Positions 50,301 through 62,500 of a stretch of 64,000 nucleotides of DNA are shown one piece after another. The translations under genes and the position numbers were made by a program. The DNA is from Macropodus opercularis (lineage: Eukaryota; Chordata; Actinopteri; Anabantiformes; Osphronemidae). Where the stretch lies: the NCBI GenBank assembly GCA_030770545.1, contig CM061104.1, positions 11,727,001 to 11,791,000 on the forward strand, in the 5' to 3' direction. Within the stretch, counting starts at the first letter, position 1. Every line of letters begins with the position of its first letter. Below the pieces are notes generated by a model. It saw nothing but the letters and a program-made list of their open reading frames with translations. It had not been told where the DNA came from and searched no databases.

Positions 50301-51707
50301 TATGATAAACTAAGTTAATGGAAGACGACAATCTCCCCTTTGGGAAATCGGACTCACTCTTAATTAATGCATTGTGCTTTCTCTGCTGGAGAGCTTGTCT
50401 TTCTCCAGCGTGCACTTGAAGGAAACTTTAAGGACGGATCAAAATGGCAAACGATGTGACTTTTTGTCAAGTGATGAGGGGAAAAACGGACGACGTGCAT
50501 TTGTGCAGCAGGCCAAGCAGACGATCCTCACGCTAAACAACAGATTTATTAATCAAAAACACACATGCCTAACACTGGTAATTATGCTAAATCTCAAAAC
50601 GCATTATTGCCCCTTTGCAGGAGATGCTTCATTATCTCATCCACAGCTGGAAAGACTTCACATTGTGCGTCACATGTTCAGCAAAAGAGAATCAGAGCTG
50701 CTGCGCCGCATCGAACGCGCTCAGGGAACAATGCAAGTTTACTTTACGCTTGTGCTCCTCGGATGACATAACAGCAAAGCAAACATTTCTCCTTCCTGTG
50801 CCACTCGTTGGCTTCCTCCACCCACACTTGAGAGGTGACAGGCATACACCCGGACTTCCATTATTATCCAACACAGCAAGAATGCCTCCAGGAGGATAAT
50901 TACTGAAACTTGAAGAGCCAGGGCTAATCCTAAGTACTTCACTTTGTATGACTGCCTCGCCCGCCTGTCTCTTAGGCTGCCGCTCACACTGACAAAGTGC
51001 AATGTTGGGCTCAGTGAAAGTCAATAAGACGACCTCATGGCCCACAGATGTAGCAGTAAAGCCGGACGATGGCAAAATACACTGTGATGTCTGTTTATTA
51101 CAAACAGCCTGTGTTTAAAACACCACAATCTATCACCTCAGCCAAGCCAACGTGGTCTGACAAATAGCAAGTCCAACTAACTCCCAAATAAATTATTCAA
51201 ATCGTTTTAGTTTCATATTGGATGTTTAGACATGTTTTTGATGAGAGGAGACAGATTGTAGTGGACTGTAGCAGAGACACTAAATAAGTCCTGGCCTGGT
51301 AATGTCACTGCTGTTGTCATCCATTGTGCTTTGACTGACAGGTGCTAGGACGGATCATTAGCAGCCTGTCTTGACATAGTTGCGTGACAAGACTCATCAC
51401 ATGACTCCCCAGAAATTCTAAGGAGCTTCGTTATTTAACATACTGTACAATTATCTTTGAACACAGAGGCAACTCATTGTCATCCAAATTACCATTTATA
51501 CATGTGTGGTTTCCAAGTAAACCTTCAACATGGTAATGTGAACAATGCCAGGGTTGTTAAATATATACTAACAATATATAATAACACGCAACTTTAAATT
51601 AAAGTTATTAAACAGCCTGAATAACCAGAAATCATTATAGTGTGCAAATGTAAGAAATAGTATCTGAACTGTTGTTTTTGTGTTTTCTTTCTCTTCATTC
51701 ATCCAAG
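47365..51707. other. Intergenic DNA with candidate enhancer block
   Basis: No coding gene is seen. The block 48860-49140 has at least five ATTA/TAAT homeodomain cores (in AACAATTAG, TCAATTAG, CTTAATTAC, TCAATTATC, GATTAGC) plus SOX-like ACAATTG and a TCF-like GATCAAAA within 280 bp, and is free of simple repeats. It is the best enhancer candidate by eye in the desert. The region 50000-50900 is moderately GC-rich without a recognisable gene. Confidence 0.45.
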
Positions 51708-51783
51708 GAGCAACCAGAGGCTCCAGTGCTGCCACACAAAGCCAGGACCAGCTGTCTGATCGATACCGGACAAAGGCTCAAAG
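51708..51783 (+). other. Possible 76-bp exon of unknown transcript
   Basis: A strong pyrimidine-rich acceptor (TTTCTTTCTCTTCATTCATC then CAAG) is followed by 76 bp and a plausible donor (CAAAG|gttaga). Two of three frames are open across it, but neither peptide is familiar. It lies 4 kb upstream of sp8 on the same strand, so it could be an exon of a non-coding RNA, an upstream sp8 exon, or a chance arrangement. Confidence 0.2.
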
Positions 51784-52880
51784 GTTAGAGCAGTCAACGG
51801 ATTGTTAACTAGTCATTTTATTTGTCAGACATTTATATCATTGTTTATGGTTCGGTGCACCTCTTCTGTAGAGGCCGTGCTGCACACCTGTGCTTGGGGC
51901 ACTTCCAAGGCCTCTTCAGCCACTTTACATGACCTCATGGCTTCACGTCTCTGAGTTGCAGACACGGATGCGTTATTTACCGTTTTTCTGCCATGTTTAC
52001 ATCACTACTATCCACGTCAAGATTTGGAGCATAGAGGCTCAACGAGTGTCTATACGAAAGCCTTAATGTGTATGTGTCACTCCGGCCGCCGGGTCTGCGT
52101 GTGAGCATTCCTGCATATGTTCGTGTATTTATGTTTGTGTGAACGTGAGCGCTGGTGTAGCGTGCATCCCAGCCGGCAACACATGGCTCCGCTGCCACCA
52201 CTCTGGCTCGTGTTGTGCTGTGAGTGTCCCTGCAGGCTGGCAGAGAGGGGAGACCCTCTCTGTGGCTCACCCAGGCGGAGAGGGGCTTCCTGCACATCTT
52301 TTGTCACACCATTTGGGCCCCCGTGTCTGTGGCTACCCCGCTTCGGACCCACTTGGCAGCTCACCGCGCAGACGGACATCTGCTCTTTCCAGCCTCCTGG
52401 TGAATAGAGAAAACAACAAGCAACAGACCCTGCTCTGCTTACTTTAGTGTTACACAGTGTGACACTTATTAGATGCTTTCAGCAACATCATCTACCTATC
52501 TATGATAAATGAAATGACACAACCCTATGCAAAAAGTTTACTCATAATCTACAATAATGTCTTATTCTTATAAATTAATTTTAATAGTGTGGCTTGTTTC
52601 GGTCTATTTTTCAAATAACTGTGCAGAAAAATAGGGTAATTATGACTATATGGTGCCGGAGCCACAGTGGTCTACTAATTGCAGTAGAAAGCCACAAGTG
52701 ATTACCTTCGGTTTTCCTCCAGAAAAATCTTTGACAGGAAGGCCTCCAGATTATCGAGCGGGTGTGTAAATCTCCACATTATTATATAGTTCTGCATCTC
52801 TACTCCGACTCCTTTCTCCCTGTGCCTTAAAGCAGAGTGATTCTGAAGCACGCAATATTGAACACACTTTGTTCGTGCTC
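51784..52880. other. Intergenic, GC-rich patch without a gene
   Basis: The part 52060-52400 is GC-rich and carries 96-106-codon open frames on both strands at once, which is what GC-rich non-coding DNA gives. No familiar protein motif appears in either direction. Confidence 0.5.
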
Positions 52881-53640
52881 AGCGGCCCAGAATAACTCGG
52901 TCATTATGGTGGCGAAAGGGACAGGTTTTGAGTTTGATTTCATGACGGTAATATAGCCCATGTGTGTTGGAGAAGAAAGCCTTCAATGGGGACATCTGTT
53001 CGACGCGGCTTACAGTTACAGCCGGGCGATAAGAACAACCTGTGCGCGCCATATGAACTAGGCTCGACCCTCTAGCCCCTGAACGCAACAGGCAACGAGA
53101 TGTATTTCTGAGTCTGCGCCCCGCAAGAATAAACGACAAAATCTGATTAGACGTGTACGCGGATTAAAAATATCCCCCGCAGGCTGCGCGCAGGAAGTGT
53201 CCGCCCTGAGTTATCGCGCTGACCTCTGACATCAGTCTTGCTGGTATGATCACTTTGTAATTTGTCACCAGAGGCCAACACGTGCCCTGTGGCTGTAGCC
53301 CACCGTGCACAAGAGCAAAAATCACCATTGAGCACAATGTTATGAATGGTCGCCAACCAGTTTCGGCACTGACGCGCCGCAGATTCCCTTATCTAGCACG
53401 AACTTGAATTATTTGTAAAGATAATCCGGGGACATTTAGAAGACGTGCATGGAGAGAAAGGCTCGACGGAAACTTCCCAAGTTATCCCTAAATGAATCGC
53501 CATGTAACGTTTGTCTGCCATTGTCCGCAGCCTCCCCAGCAGCAGGAAGTTGCTGCGTTTTCCTCAGCTGAGAGCAAACGTCGAGGGTCAATCGATGCGC
53601 TGCGGAGCGGAGGAGCGCGGTACGTAGGGTTTACTCCCGT
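52881..53640. promoter_or_regulatory. CpG-island-like region upstream of sp8
   Basis: CG dinucleotides are frequent here compared with the surrounding desert (clusters such as GCGCGCC, GACGCGGC and GCTGCGCGCAGG). The block ends at about 53619 with GCGCG|gtacgt, a good splice-donor sequence. It could be a distal promoter with a non-coding first exon of sp8, or of a non-coding RNA. No TATA box is evident. Confidence 0.35.
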
Positions 53641-55439
53641 CATTACTTTGCCACATTTTATTCGCCTTTAAACGCTGTTACATAATGTTCCGCGGCTTGT
53701 TGTGATTTTCGATAGCTCGTGTCATTGATTAGTTTGACCGAAATAAAACAACAAACGGATCGATACTGATTCTTTCTTATCTCCAACGTCAATAAGCCAA
53801 ACCAATGAGTGTGTGTGTGTATGAGAGTGTGTGTGTGTGTGTGTGTGTGTCTTCGTTGCTGATGTGTGTGTCTATACGCTTCTTTGTGAGTATTATGCCT
53901 TTTTTAAACATGATTTCTCATTTTCCCTAAAGCATGGACGTATTTGAAGAAAAGACAAGATTTATAATAAATTAAATTTTTCTAATACATCTGAACTGGT
54001 GCTAAATATTGGCGACCAAATAACACACGTGCTGTAAGAATAGTAATCAAGATAACTGCGAGTGCGCCTGTGTTTTTATTTTTACTTACTGGAACATTGT
54101 GAATGATGTGGTTGTTGTTGTTTTTTTCACTCATTCATTTTTGAGTGCTGATGGTAAAGCAGTGTAAATTAATCCAAAAAAGCTGCTGTCCAATCCTAGA
54201 AACACAAGAATTAATCAGATAGTCCATCTATCACGCTGTGTAATAAAGAAAGCGACATGGGTTAGGCAGATGATGTGATGAATAATCCCTGGTCGTTTTA
54301 ATTAACTTTTCCCTGTCCTGTAATGACCAAGCTGGTCAACAGACCCGGTCAATAAGCATGTTAATATCAAACAAATAAAACTGCGGATGATTAAAAACCT
54401 CCTGCGTTATTAAATTTGAAATTCAAATGAAATTTATGCTTCCAGTGAACACTGCATGCAAATAGCGCCCAGGGAGAGACCCAGGGTTCAACACGCATTT
54501 CGCCTAACTACATACGTTATTATGTAACAGGAGCTTTCTCTGTAGATTTGACAAAATGTCAGCGGCAAAGAGATGAACTCGTTCAAGCAGCTTATCATTT
54601 TATTATCAGTCTGGCACGCGGTGCAACCACTTACTTAAATAAATAATTAAGGTAACCTGCAGCGCCAACATTAGGATATTGCCTGAACGAAATGAAACAT
54701 TTTTGAATTTGCTCGTTTTGGGGCTGAAATATTATAAAGTGAGCAAATTCACACCCTTCCCCATCAGCTTCTTCACTACCTGTTATTTTACTAACGCAGC
54801 GCATAGGAAAATGAATATTCCTCCTCTGGAATGCAGCATCCACCAGATTTAATCAAAACTATCAAGATAATTGAACACAATTACAGTAATGTCAAGTTTG
54901 AGACGGCGTAATGCAGGTCAACGACCAGAACAATGCAGCCTTTATTTGCTGTAATAGTTTGTGTATATTAACTTTAAGAAGTTAAAACGTACAAGATTCC
55001 CCCGAGGGGAGTTGTGCCAAACCCCAGAATAAGTTTTTATATGAAGAGGACGCACAAATACGAAGAGGTTCTTGTAGAAGGAAACAAACTGAGGTGAGAC
55101 AGGAGATGAAGCTGTTTCTTCATGTTAACGTTTGTGGAATGTGTTTTTTCACATTTTAAGGGTGAAATAACCGAAAGCAGTGAAGTGTGTAACAAGAGCT
55201 AATTTTAAAATGTTAAAACAAATTGGGGGACGTTTAATTTTATTCTCTGTATTCTTGTGAGTGTTCAGCTTTTTGGTGTGCGTGGTGACGGTTTACCAAC
55301 CTTGTATTATTCACTCCTGGCTCCAGCACCGTCATCATCCCTCTTGCTTTCAATTTATGGAATGTGATGTTCTGTAAAATTTCAATAAGTGGCCCCCTAA
55401 TTCCTCCTTCCTAATTCACTCTCATTTAACTTTACCTTC
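53641..55439. other. Proximal upstream DNA of sp8
   Basis: Contains a GT microsatellite (53809-53850) and a block at 54270-54560 with clustered ATTA cores, TTTAATTAAC, and an exact octamer ATGCAAAT (54456-54463), suggesting POU and homeodomain input. No coding gene is seen. Confidence 0.45.
53809..53850 (+). repeat. (GT)n microsatellite
   Basis: GT run interrupted once by ATGAGA. Confidence 0.9.
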
Positions 55440-55723
55440 CTTCCGCTGTCTTTTATTATGGAGGGGGCGGTGGGGGAGGTGGAGGGAGGTGGAGAGCTGT
55501 CTGAGGCGCTCTATTGATGACCTCACGGTAGTGTGTGGCAGTGCGGCGGGACGGAGCCGCTGATTGGTCGCCCGTGTCACAGCGGCACTTCAAAGCCGGA
55601 GAGGAGCCTACAATTGTGGAAGAATGGGCGGAACACATCATTGTATTGCACACCTCTAAAAAAAACAGTGCTCTGATTCATAAATATAAAAAGATCCTCT
55701 GAGGAGGGCAGTGTTTTTGTGTG
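55440..55723 (+). promoter_or_regulatory. sp8: sp8 proximal promoter / 5' UTR
   Basis: The segment holds GC boxes of the Sp/KLF type (GGGGGCGGTGGG at about 55464, GGGCGG at about 55626), a CCAAT-type box (GATTGGTCG near 55562) and a TATA-like TATAAAAAG (55685-55693). The TATA-like element is only about 31 bp from the ATG and would leave almost no 5' UTR, so the main start is probably upstream. Because Sp8 itself binds GC/GT boxes, autoregulation is possible, but this is inference. Confidence 0.5.
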
Positions 55724-57498
55724 ATGGCAACTTCACTTCTAGGGGTGAGTCTAAAGGACTTTCTTACTGGTTTAATTAGTTCTTGTCATTGTCTGGTGGA
55801 GGGGGATTAAAACTTACAGCGGTGGCAAAGTAGCAGCAAGGCCAGTGCGTTGCTTAGATTTTCAGCAAGCGGTTCTTGTGAGAAAGCTTTCGCTCTCCAG
55901 ACGCGTCCTAAGTTTGCAGTGGCGCCCCAGACACGCATGTTCGCCCTGGCGTGCGTTTGTAAGCGATCTGTGGCGCATTTCAGTTGTCTGCTCTCTGTGC
56001 GTTCAGGTAGGAAGTGATAATCAATTGGAAAGCTCCAGGCTCGACAAAGGTTCTTCACACTAACCGTCTCGTTCGAGCTGAAATGCTGCGTTAAACATGT
56101 GATGAACCTGTTAAACTTGTTCGACTGACTGGTCACTCACAGCTTTTCTTGTCCTTGCAGGAGGAGCCGAGGTTAGGATCGACTCCTTTAGCCATGTTAG
56201 CTGCAACATGTAACAAAATAGGGAGTCCGAGCCCTTCGCCGTCAACTATTTCGGATAACTCCTCGGCCTTTGGAAAAGGCTTCCACCCGTGGAAACGAGC
56301 CGCAGCGAGCAGCTGCAGCCTTGGCTCTGGCCTCTCCGGCTTCGGAGTGTCCCGCAACGGATCCGGCATCTCGGACTCTTTCGGCACCAACAGCTCCACT
56401 GGATCCAGTGCTTTTTCCCTCACGTCTGGTACATCCTCCAATTCACACTTTGGAAACGATTACTCTGTTTTCCAAGCCTCCGTTTCCAGCAGCTCTCAAG
56501 AGTCCAGCCACCAGCCGGTTTTCATCTCGAAAGTGCACACGTCTGTGGACAGTTTACAGGGCATCTATCCGAGGATGAGCGTTGCGCATCCCTACGAGTC
56601 CTGGTTCAAATCGTCTCATCCAGGGATCCCCACCGGAGAGGTCGGAACCACCGGTGCGTCTGCGTGGTGGGATGTTGGAGCGGGATGGATTGATGTTCAG
56701 AATCCTAATGGAGCAGCACTACAAACGTCCTTACATTCCGGGGGACTCCAGACTTCCTTGCACTCTCCTCTGGGCGGATATAATTCTGATTACTCGAGTT
56801 TAAGTCACTCCGCATTCAGCACGAGTCCCTCTCCACACCTGTTGACAACCGGCCAACACCTGATGGACGGTTTCAAGCCGGTCCTATCCTCTTATCCGGA
56901 CACAAGCCCCTCTCCGTTAACCGGGGCTGGGGGGACTATGCTCTCAGGAGGTCCTCCTGCATCTTTAGCGGGGTCTCCGAGATCATCTGCCAGGCGATAC
57001 TCGGGCAGAGCCACCTGCGACTGTCCAAACTGCCAGGAGGCGGAGAGACTTGGACCGGCGGGCGCCAGCCTCCGGAGAAAAGGTCTCCATAGCTGTCACA
57101 TCCCAGGCTGCGGGAAGGTTTATGGTAAAACGTCCCACCTGAAGGCTCATTTGAGGTGGCACACCGGCGAGAGGCCGTTCGTGTGCAACTGGCTGTTTTG
57201 CGGCAAGAGGTTCACTCGGTCCGACGAGCTCCAGCGACATTTACGCACACACACCGGGGAGAAGAGATTCGCCTGCCCGGTGTGCAACAAGAGATTTATG
57301 CGCAGCGATCACCTGAGCAAACATGTAAAAACTCATAGCGCCGGAGGATCCGCCGGCTCTGGCTCCGGGGGAAGCGGAGGGAAGAGGGGTAGTGATACCG
57401 ACAGCGAGCACAGCGCACCGGGAAGCCCCCCATGTCATTCCCCCGACCTGTTGCACCCACCCGAGTCCACCCAGGGAGTAGGCATGAACGGTCTCTAA
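55724..57498 (+). CDS. sp8: Transcription factor Sp8 (complete, two coding exons)
   Basis: A nuclear zinc-finger activator of the Sp/buttonhead family, needed for the apical ectodermal ridge of limbs/fins and for forebrain and midbrain patterning. Coding exons are 55724-55744 (MATSLLG) and 56161-57498; the junction is GGG|gtgagt...ttgcag|GAG. The protein is 452 aa: Sp box PLAMLAATC at about aa 16-24; serine/glycine-rich activation region; TSVDSLQGIYPRMSVAHPYE and WWDVGAGWIDVQNPNGAA, which are Sp8 signatures; buttonhead box RATCDCPNCQE (290-300); and three C2H2 fingers with metal ligands C319/C324/H337/H341, C349/C354/H367/H371 and C379/C382/H395/H399. The tail is Gly/Ser-rich and ends in SDTDSEHSAPGSPPCHSP. 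It lacks the long Ala, Ser and Gly runs of mammalian SP8. Sp9 is excluded by the SPSPSPSTISDNSSAFGKG and GAGWIDVQ segments. Which fish duplicate (sp8a or sp8b) cannot be told. Confidence 0.96.
55745..56160 (+). other. sp8: sp8 intron
   Basis: A 416-bp GT-AG intron placed after codon 7, the same position as I recall in mammalian SP8. A second in-frame Met (codon 19, at 56194) opens exon 2 translation as MLAATCNKIG, matching the shorter SP8 isoform known in mammals. Confidence 0.85.
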
Positions 57499-58550
57499 AA
57501 CTCCCCTCGGTGCAGTCAAAACTGCAAACCAACAAAGTGTCGCGGCTGAACTGTCCCAAGGGACCAGAAAGTGGACATACTTTGGCGTATGCGAAGTGCT
57601 TCAACCTGAGCGCTGTCACTGAAAGAGAAAACAGGCCTGTACGCGGCGCCGGCGTTTTTACAAGTGTTTAAAATGACTAATCACACGACTCCATAGCTGT
57701 ACCATCACAAACTTCTCATTAATGCATCTACGGCGTGACAGTGAAATCAAGTAATCGTGGACACACTGGGTCAAGGCACAGAAACTTTTCACAGCCTGAT
57801 GCTGAATAACTGAGACGCAGAATATAAAAAAACATGTTAATATTAGATCTGGCTACGTTGTGCTACTGCTGTCATACATATTGTTCAAAACCAAACTCTG
57901 GCACTTTATTATCGAGCAGGAGAAATTATTTTATCCCTGTAGTTGGGCTGCTCGGTAGGAACAAATATCTGTAGAGTATGGTAAGATATGGGATGGTTTC
58001 ATTATAAATGTCTGAACCACTCCAGAGTAGAGGAGCAGTTGCAGGTTTATATCATGTTGCTTTTCACAGCCTACAGTACAGTGTGTGCGCCAAGTTTGTA
58101 AGTAGGCCAGTCGAGGTCTCTTACGTTTCACATCGCTGCAAAATGTGTTGTATATACTGAGAAATGTAGGGTATAGAATAATTACAGCCCAATGTAAAGG
58201 TGAGTAATGTATTTGTCCAGGAGACGCTTTTGTATAGGTATTTCTAGTTGTATATGGACTCTAGTAAATATTTGAAATATATGGAAATGTACTTGGATTT
58301 TTCTTTGACATGATATGAAATGTAATGTGGGGAGTTATATTTAACCACGAGTTTCTTGTATTTAGGGGTCTATCATTAGGCGCACTTTGAATTTATTTGT
58401 AACGTTTGGAAATCATTTACTGTTTGCCCATTCATTTAATTTAAGTAAGCATGTTGTAAAGTGATTTTAATTTTACAATGATTTTTTTTTTCTCTCCGAG
58501 AATGGCTTTTTATGCAAGCCACTCAATAAAGTCAGTATGAATTCAGACGC
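57499..58550 (+). other. sp8: sp8 3' UTR with poly(A) signal
   Basis: The AT-rich sequence after the TAA stop contains AATAAA at 58525-58530 (ACTCAATAAAGTCAG), the most likely poly(A) signal, giving a UTR of about 1.05 kb. The run TTTTTTTTTTCTCTC lies just before it. Confidence 0.6.
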
Positions 58551-59263
58551 AGCTGATCGACTCGTTTCATTTGAACTGTTGAGTCGATGCAATATTTTCA
58601 CCGGCAGAACAGAAGGTTTGGGATTTTGTTTTGCTTGAAAAATATGATATTGTGAAAAGAAATGTTCAGTCGTATCCGTGTGCAGCTGGTGGTTTCCTGA
58701 AGTCTGGGAAAGGGCCTGCAGCAACGTCAGGGCCTCACCCAGAAATTAAAAACGTATTCATTTAATATTAAATGCCGCATCTGCCTCAAACAACTAAAAG
58801 AAAAAGTCGGGTTAGTAAAAAGATTCTTACGACTATTAGCACAAAATCAACTCATTCGGTTTTTTGTTTTTTGTCTTCCAAAATTAAGGAAATTTTTATT
58901 TTCCCTTCTTAATCCAAATTCCTTCCAGTCAGCGGACACACATACACAGTTAATTTAAAATGATGCTTCTCATGGACGCGCTCCTGATAATTATGCTTTT
59001 TTGTTTTTGTAAAACACGAGAAAAGTAGAAGCGAGAAGTATCGTTTTATTTAAACAACTTTTAATCTGCCAAAATTCTCAACAGCTTTTCGTAAATTGTG
59101 CGCAGAAAGCTCACTCAACAAACCTGTATATATTAATTAAATAACCGGTAAAATGTCTGAAATCACAGTGACCAGTTATTTGTACTTCATTTGAAAACTA
59201 ACTTAAAAGTTACACGCGATGCTTGTTGTGTGGAGTAGATGTATAATAAATACAATATATAAA

Positions 59264-59294
59264 TAAATATATATGAACATATATATATATATAT
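59264..59294. repeat. AT-rich microsatellite
   Basis: Imperfect ATATAT run between sp8 and the downstream gene. Confidence 0.85.
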
Positions 59295-59539
59295 TAATAA
59301 AGATCTTTATTTATTATTAGCATTACGTTTTGGAGGTTTTACGCGCACGATAATGCTGGATGTCTAGTAATGACGCTTCAAATGACCATTGAAACTGTGT
59401 TGCCACATTAAACATGGATAAAATAAGTCTACATAAAACTACACTTTGTCTATAATGTGGTTTTACGTTTTGTGTGCGCTCACAGAGGAGTAAACTAGAA
59501 AATTTCATATTTCTGAGGCAGTCTTATACTTGGCTTTAT

Positions 59540-59554
59540 AGCGCCATCTGGCGC
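59540..59554 (-). promoter_or_regulatory. CTCF-like motif between sp8 and macc1-like gene
   Basis: AGCGCCATCTGGCGC resembles the reverse CTCF core RSYGCCMYCTRSTGG, with two mismatches at the distal end. Judged by eye only. Confidence 0.35.
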
Positions 59555-62500
59555 GTCCAGGTCATATCGAGGTTTTCCTCTGCGACGGGCCTGGTTTGAG
59601 TAAGACTACTCTGCCTCATATTATCCTGTCATCGCAGCACAGCATTTAGTACAAGATTAAATCAAACGTGACTGTAAAGATTAACACTCACTGCTGTCTT
59701 TATACTTTCTGAAAAGATTGATAAGTATAACTGATCAAAAGTCACTACTTCACCAGTCTGGGCTTCTTCCATTACACCTGATTTGTGGATGATTTGCACA
59801 TGAAGTGCTGCAGGTTTAACAACAGTCAGCGTTGAGGCACTTGAGACAATATAAACATGTTTGCAAAAATACGTAATTGCCTAAATACTTGCATCACTCA
59901 CCCTATTACACTCCAGTACAGCAAACGACTCACAGCCGTACAGCACATTAGGACACATGGCCCCTTTCAGCACCCGTCTCCAAGTCTGTCCATAATGAAA
60001 CATGACTTGCCTTCAGGGTACTTCAGGTTTGCTTTCGTTTCAAAACATATCATCTCTCCAGCGTTTTTCTTTGTGAAGACGCAGCAGGGACAACCAATAG
60101 TCATAGTTAAAAGAAGAAGCTTTAAAATACACCCAGGCTGTTTGTCATTGTCACTGCAACTATCACTGTATTCCTGTGTTTGCCGTGGTGAAGCCTCGCT
60201 GTATAATATAGTTTCACATATTGGTGGTTCATTTATATTATTATAGCGTAGGTAAGAGTTTCTGGTAAACTAAAACATTTTGAAATTTGAGGGATGACAA
60301 TGAAGACCTGACAAAAACGTACACTTGACAAACAAACCTCGAACCAAACATGATGTCAAAAACAATCATTACATGAGAACAGAGTCACTCTGACCTAATG
60401 TCTCATGGCGACACAGTTCTGTTATCATATGATTATCACCTTCCCAGACGTCTCAGCATCACCTGGACCTCCGAGGCCTGTCCACTGTCCTGATTCAATC
60501 TGGCGACAGTGAGAATGGGCACAGGCGCCAGGATGGAGGAGGAGCTGCCAACTGTGGATGAAGGACACAATTACAGTTATGGTCTGAGCACACAGTGCGT
60601 TGGCAGCTGATCCTAGCATTAAGTCAGTCACCCAGAAAACATATAAGAGAAATAAATGTGTCCTGCACTTGATCACTATCGGCTTGTATTTAGCTAAATA
60701 AAGATTAAAACAAATCCCAATCTCAGGTTAGCCTTTGTGGAAATATCACGTCACCGATACGAAAAGATATGTTGGGTTTTAACGTAGTAAATAACAGTAA
60801 CAGTGTTGTGGTTACACCTCTCACCCATGATGTATTTGTGTCCAATTTTGTGGTTAAAACCACCGACTGCACTGTTATTGTCAGTGAAACAACCAATCTC
60901 CTGGTAAAGGCAATTTGACAAGGTTTAGAGGTTAGTCAAAACAATTTACAGTAATTGCTGTAACAATGACAGAGGTCTTATACAGTCCTTTCAGCAATTT
61001 ACATTCATTCTACGTCACAGGTGGTGTTTTCACCCGTCTAGTTGTTATGTCCAGTATCCACAGTCTCAATCTTAATGCAGGAAGCTCTGCAGGTGTGACA
61101 CTTATTTAAAAAAGAAGAAGACTAACTCCGGCTGGCGAGGTCTTATCTGAATAACTAGAAGGTCGTCTTATCTTAGAATATTTGTTTTAGATTTTTTTTA
61201 GAATGCTGTAATAAGAGGATTAAAACATTGTTGGTTGCCGCCTAACTTTAAGTAAGCAAGTTCCTTTTAGTGACAATCTGTAGGTCTAATCAGCTGAATG
61301 GTAGAGAAATGGCTCCATCAAGTGGCACAAAGATGTTCAGACATCGTCAGACACAGCGGTCACACTTCACATCTACTTACTCCTAACGCTTGTGCAGTAA
61401 AAATGTCTCGCTGATTGCAAAAATCTATAAGGTTTAGACGTGCGACAGTGCACCATTTAAACTAACTTCAGTCAGCTGTTCTTTCTCTCACACTATTAGT
61501 ATGGACCAGACCTTTAAAAGCAAGAAGCAGATATGTCAATTGGCATAAATATTAATACAAAAGATGACTGAGTCACAACAGTTAAACTGGACACGTCCTA
61601 CTGTGACATGTTAGAATGAGGGATTATTTTGGAGTCGTTCTGTATTTGCTTGTTGCCACTGGATGAAAAGGTCAAAACCAACAGCGTTCATCTGTCTCTC
61701 TGTACTTTCCTCCTTCCTCAGTTACCTCCAGTTCTACACATGACAGAGAAGAGGCTTAGTGTTCACATCTAATCATTTTCAGAAGGATCTGTCTAGATAT
61801 GTGATACAGTATGAAACCGCTACAGTTTAGTATTGAAGGAATGTGAGTATGCAGGCTTTGGTTCGCGTGTCAACATTATGCAGGCACAGCTCAAGACAAT
61901 ATGGGACGTTCAGCTACATAATAAGTTTGTTTTCTGGTTTTGTGCTCAGTCACATATTTAAGAAGCCGTGTTGGTGGAGTGAGGTGCTCATGCTAAAGTC
62001 CAGGCTACTGACCATATTTGCAACATGAACATTCATAATCTACTCAACGGTGCTTAGCTGCATTCCTTCAGAACCATTTTGGATGCAAGAGGCCGAATCC
62101 TAAAACCCTTCATGGTTTAACTTGAAGATGGTTCATTAGGTGAATTTTACCTACTGGATATTTGGTGTAGGCCTGTCACCAAAAAACACACAACATCAAA
62201 ACTAAAACTGTGCCCCTCAGCTGCTGATCTACTCAGGAATTGATCACAGTGAGTGTGTGTTACCTGCTCAGCGAGATAACACGACTTGAGCCTTTAATCA
62301 GATTAAAATCTGTTAACGCCTCTGTTCAGTTTGACTTTGACAGCAAAATCCAAACACACACACACACAAATCAATAACCTCAGAGAGCCGCTGAAATAAG
62401 CATCAGGCTAAGTAAGAGCAAGCGCTAGCATAACAACAATCCTGTTTTCTTGCTAGTTCTTCCCAAAACTGTGTGACCTGCTGTGTAATGCGTTTAACGT

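Noticed and set aside
52077..52447. Overlapping open frames of 96-106 codons on both strands
   Set aside because: GC-rich non-coding DNA commonly gives such frames; no familiar motif, splice site or codon bias supports a gene.
55685..55693. TATA box as the main sp8 start
   Set aside because: It would place the transcription start within about 10 nt of the ATG, leaving almost no 5' UTR.
60425..60676. 83-codon minus-strand frame with a hydrophobic start
   Set aside because: Hydrophobic stretch alone is weak evidence; no family match and no exon signals.
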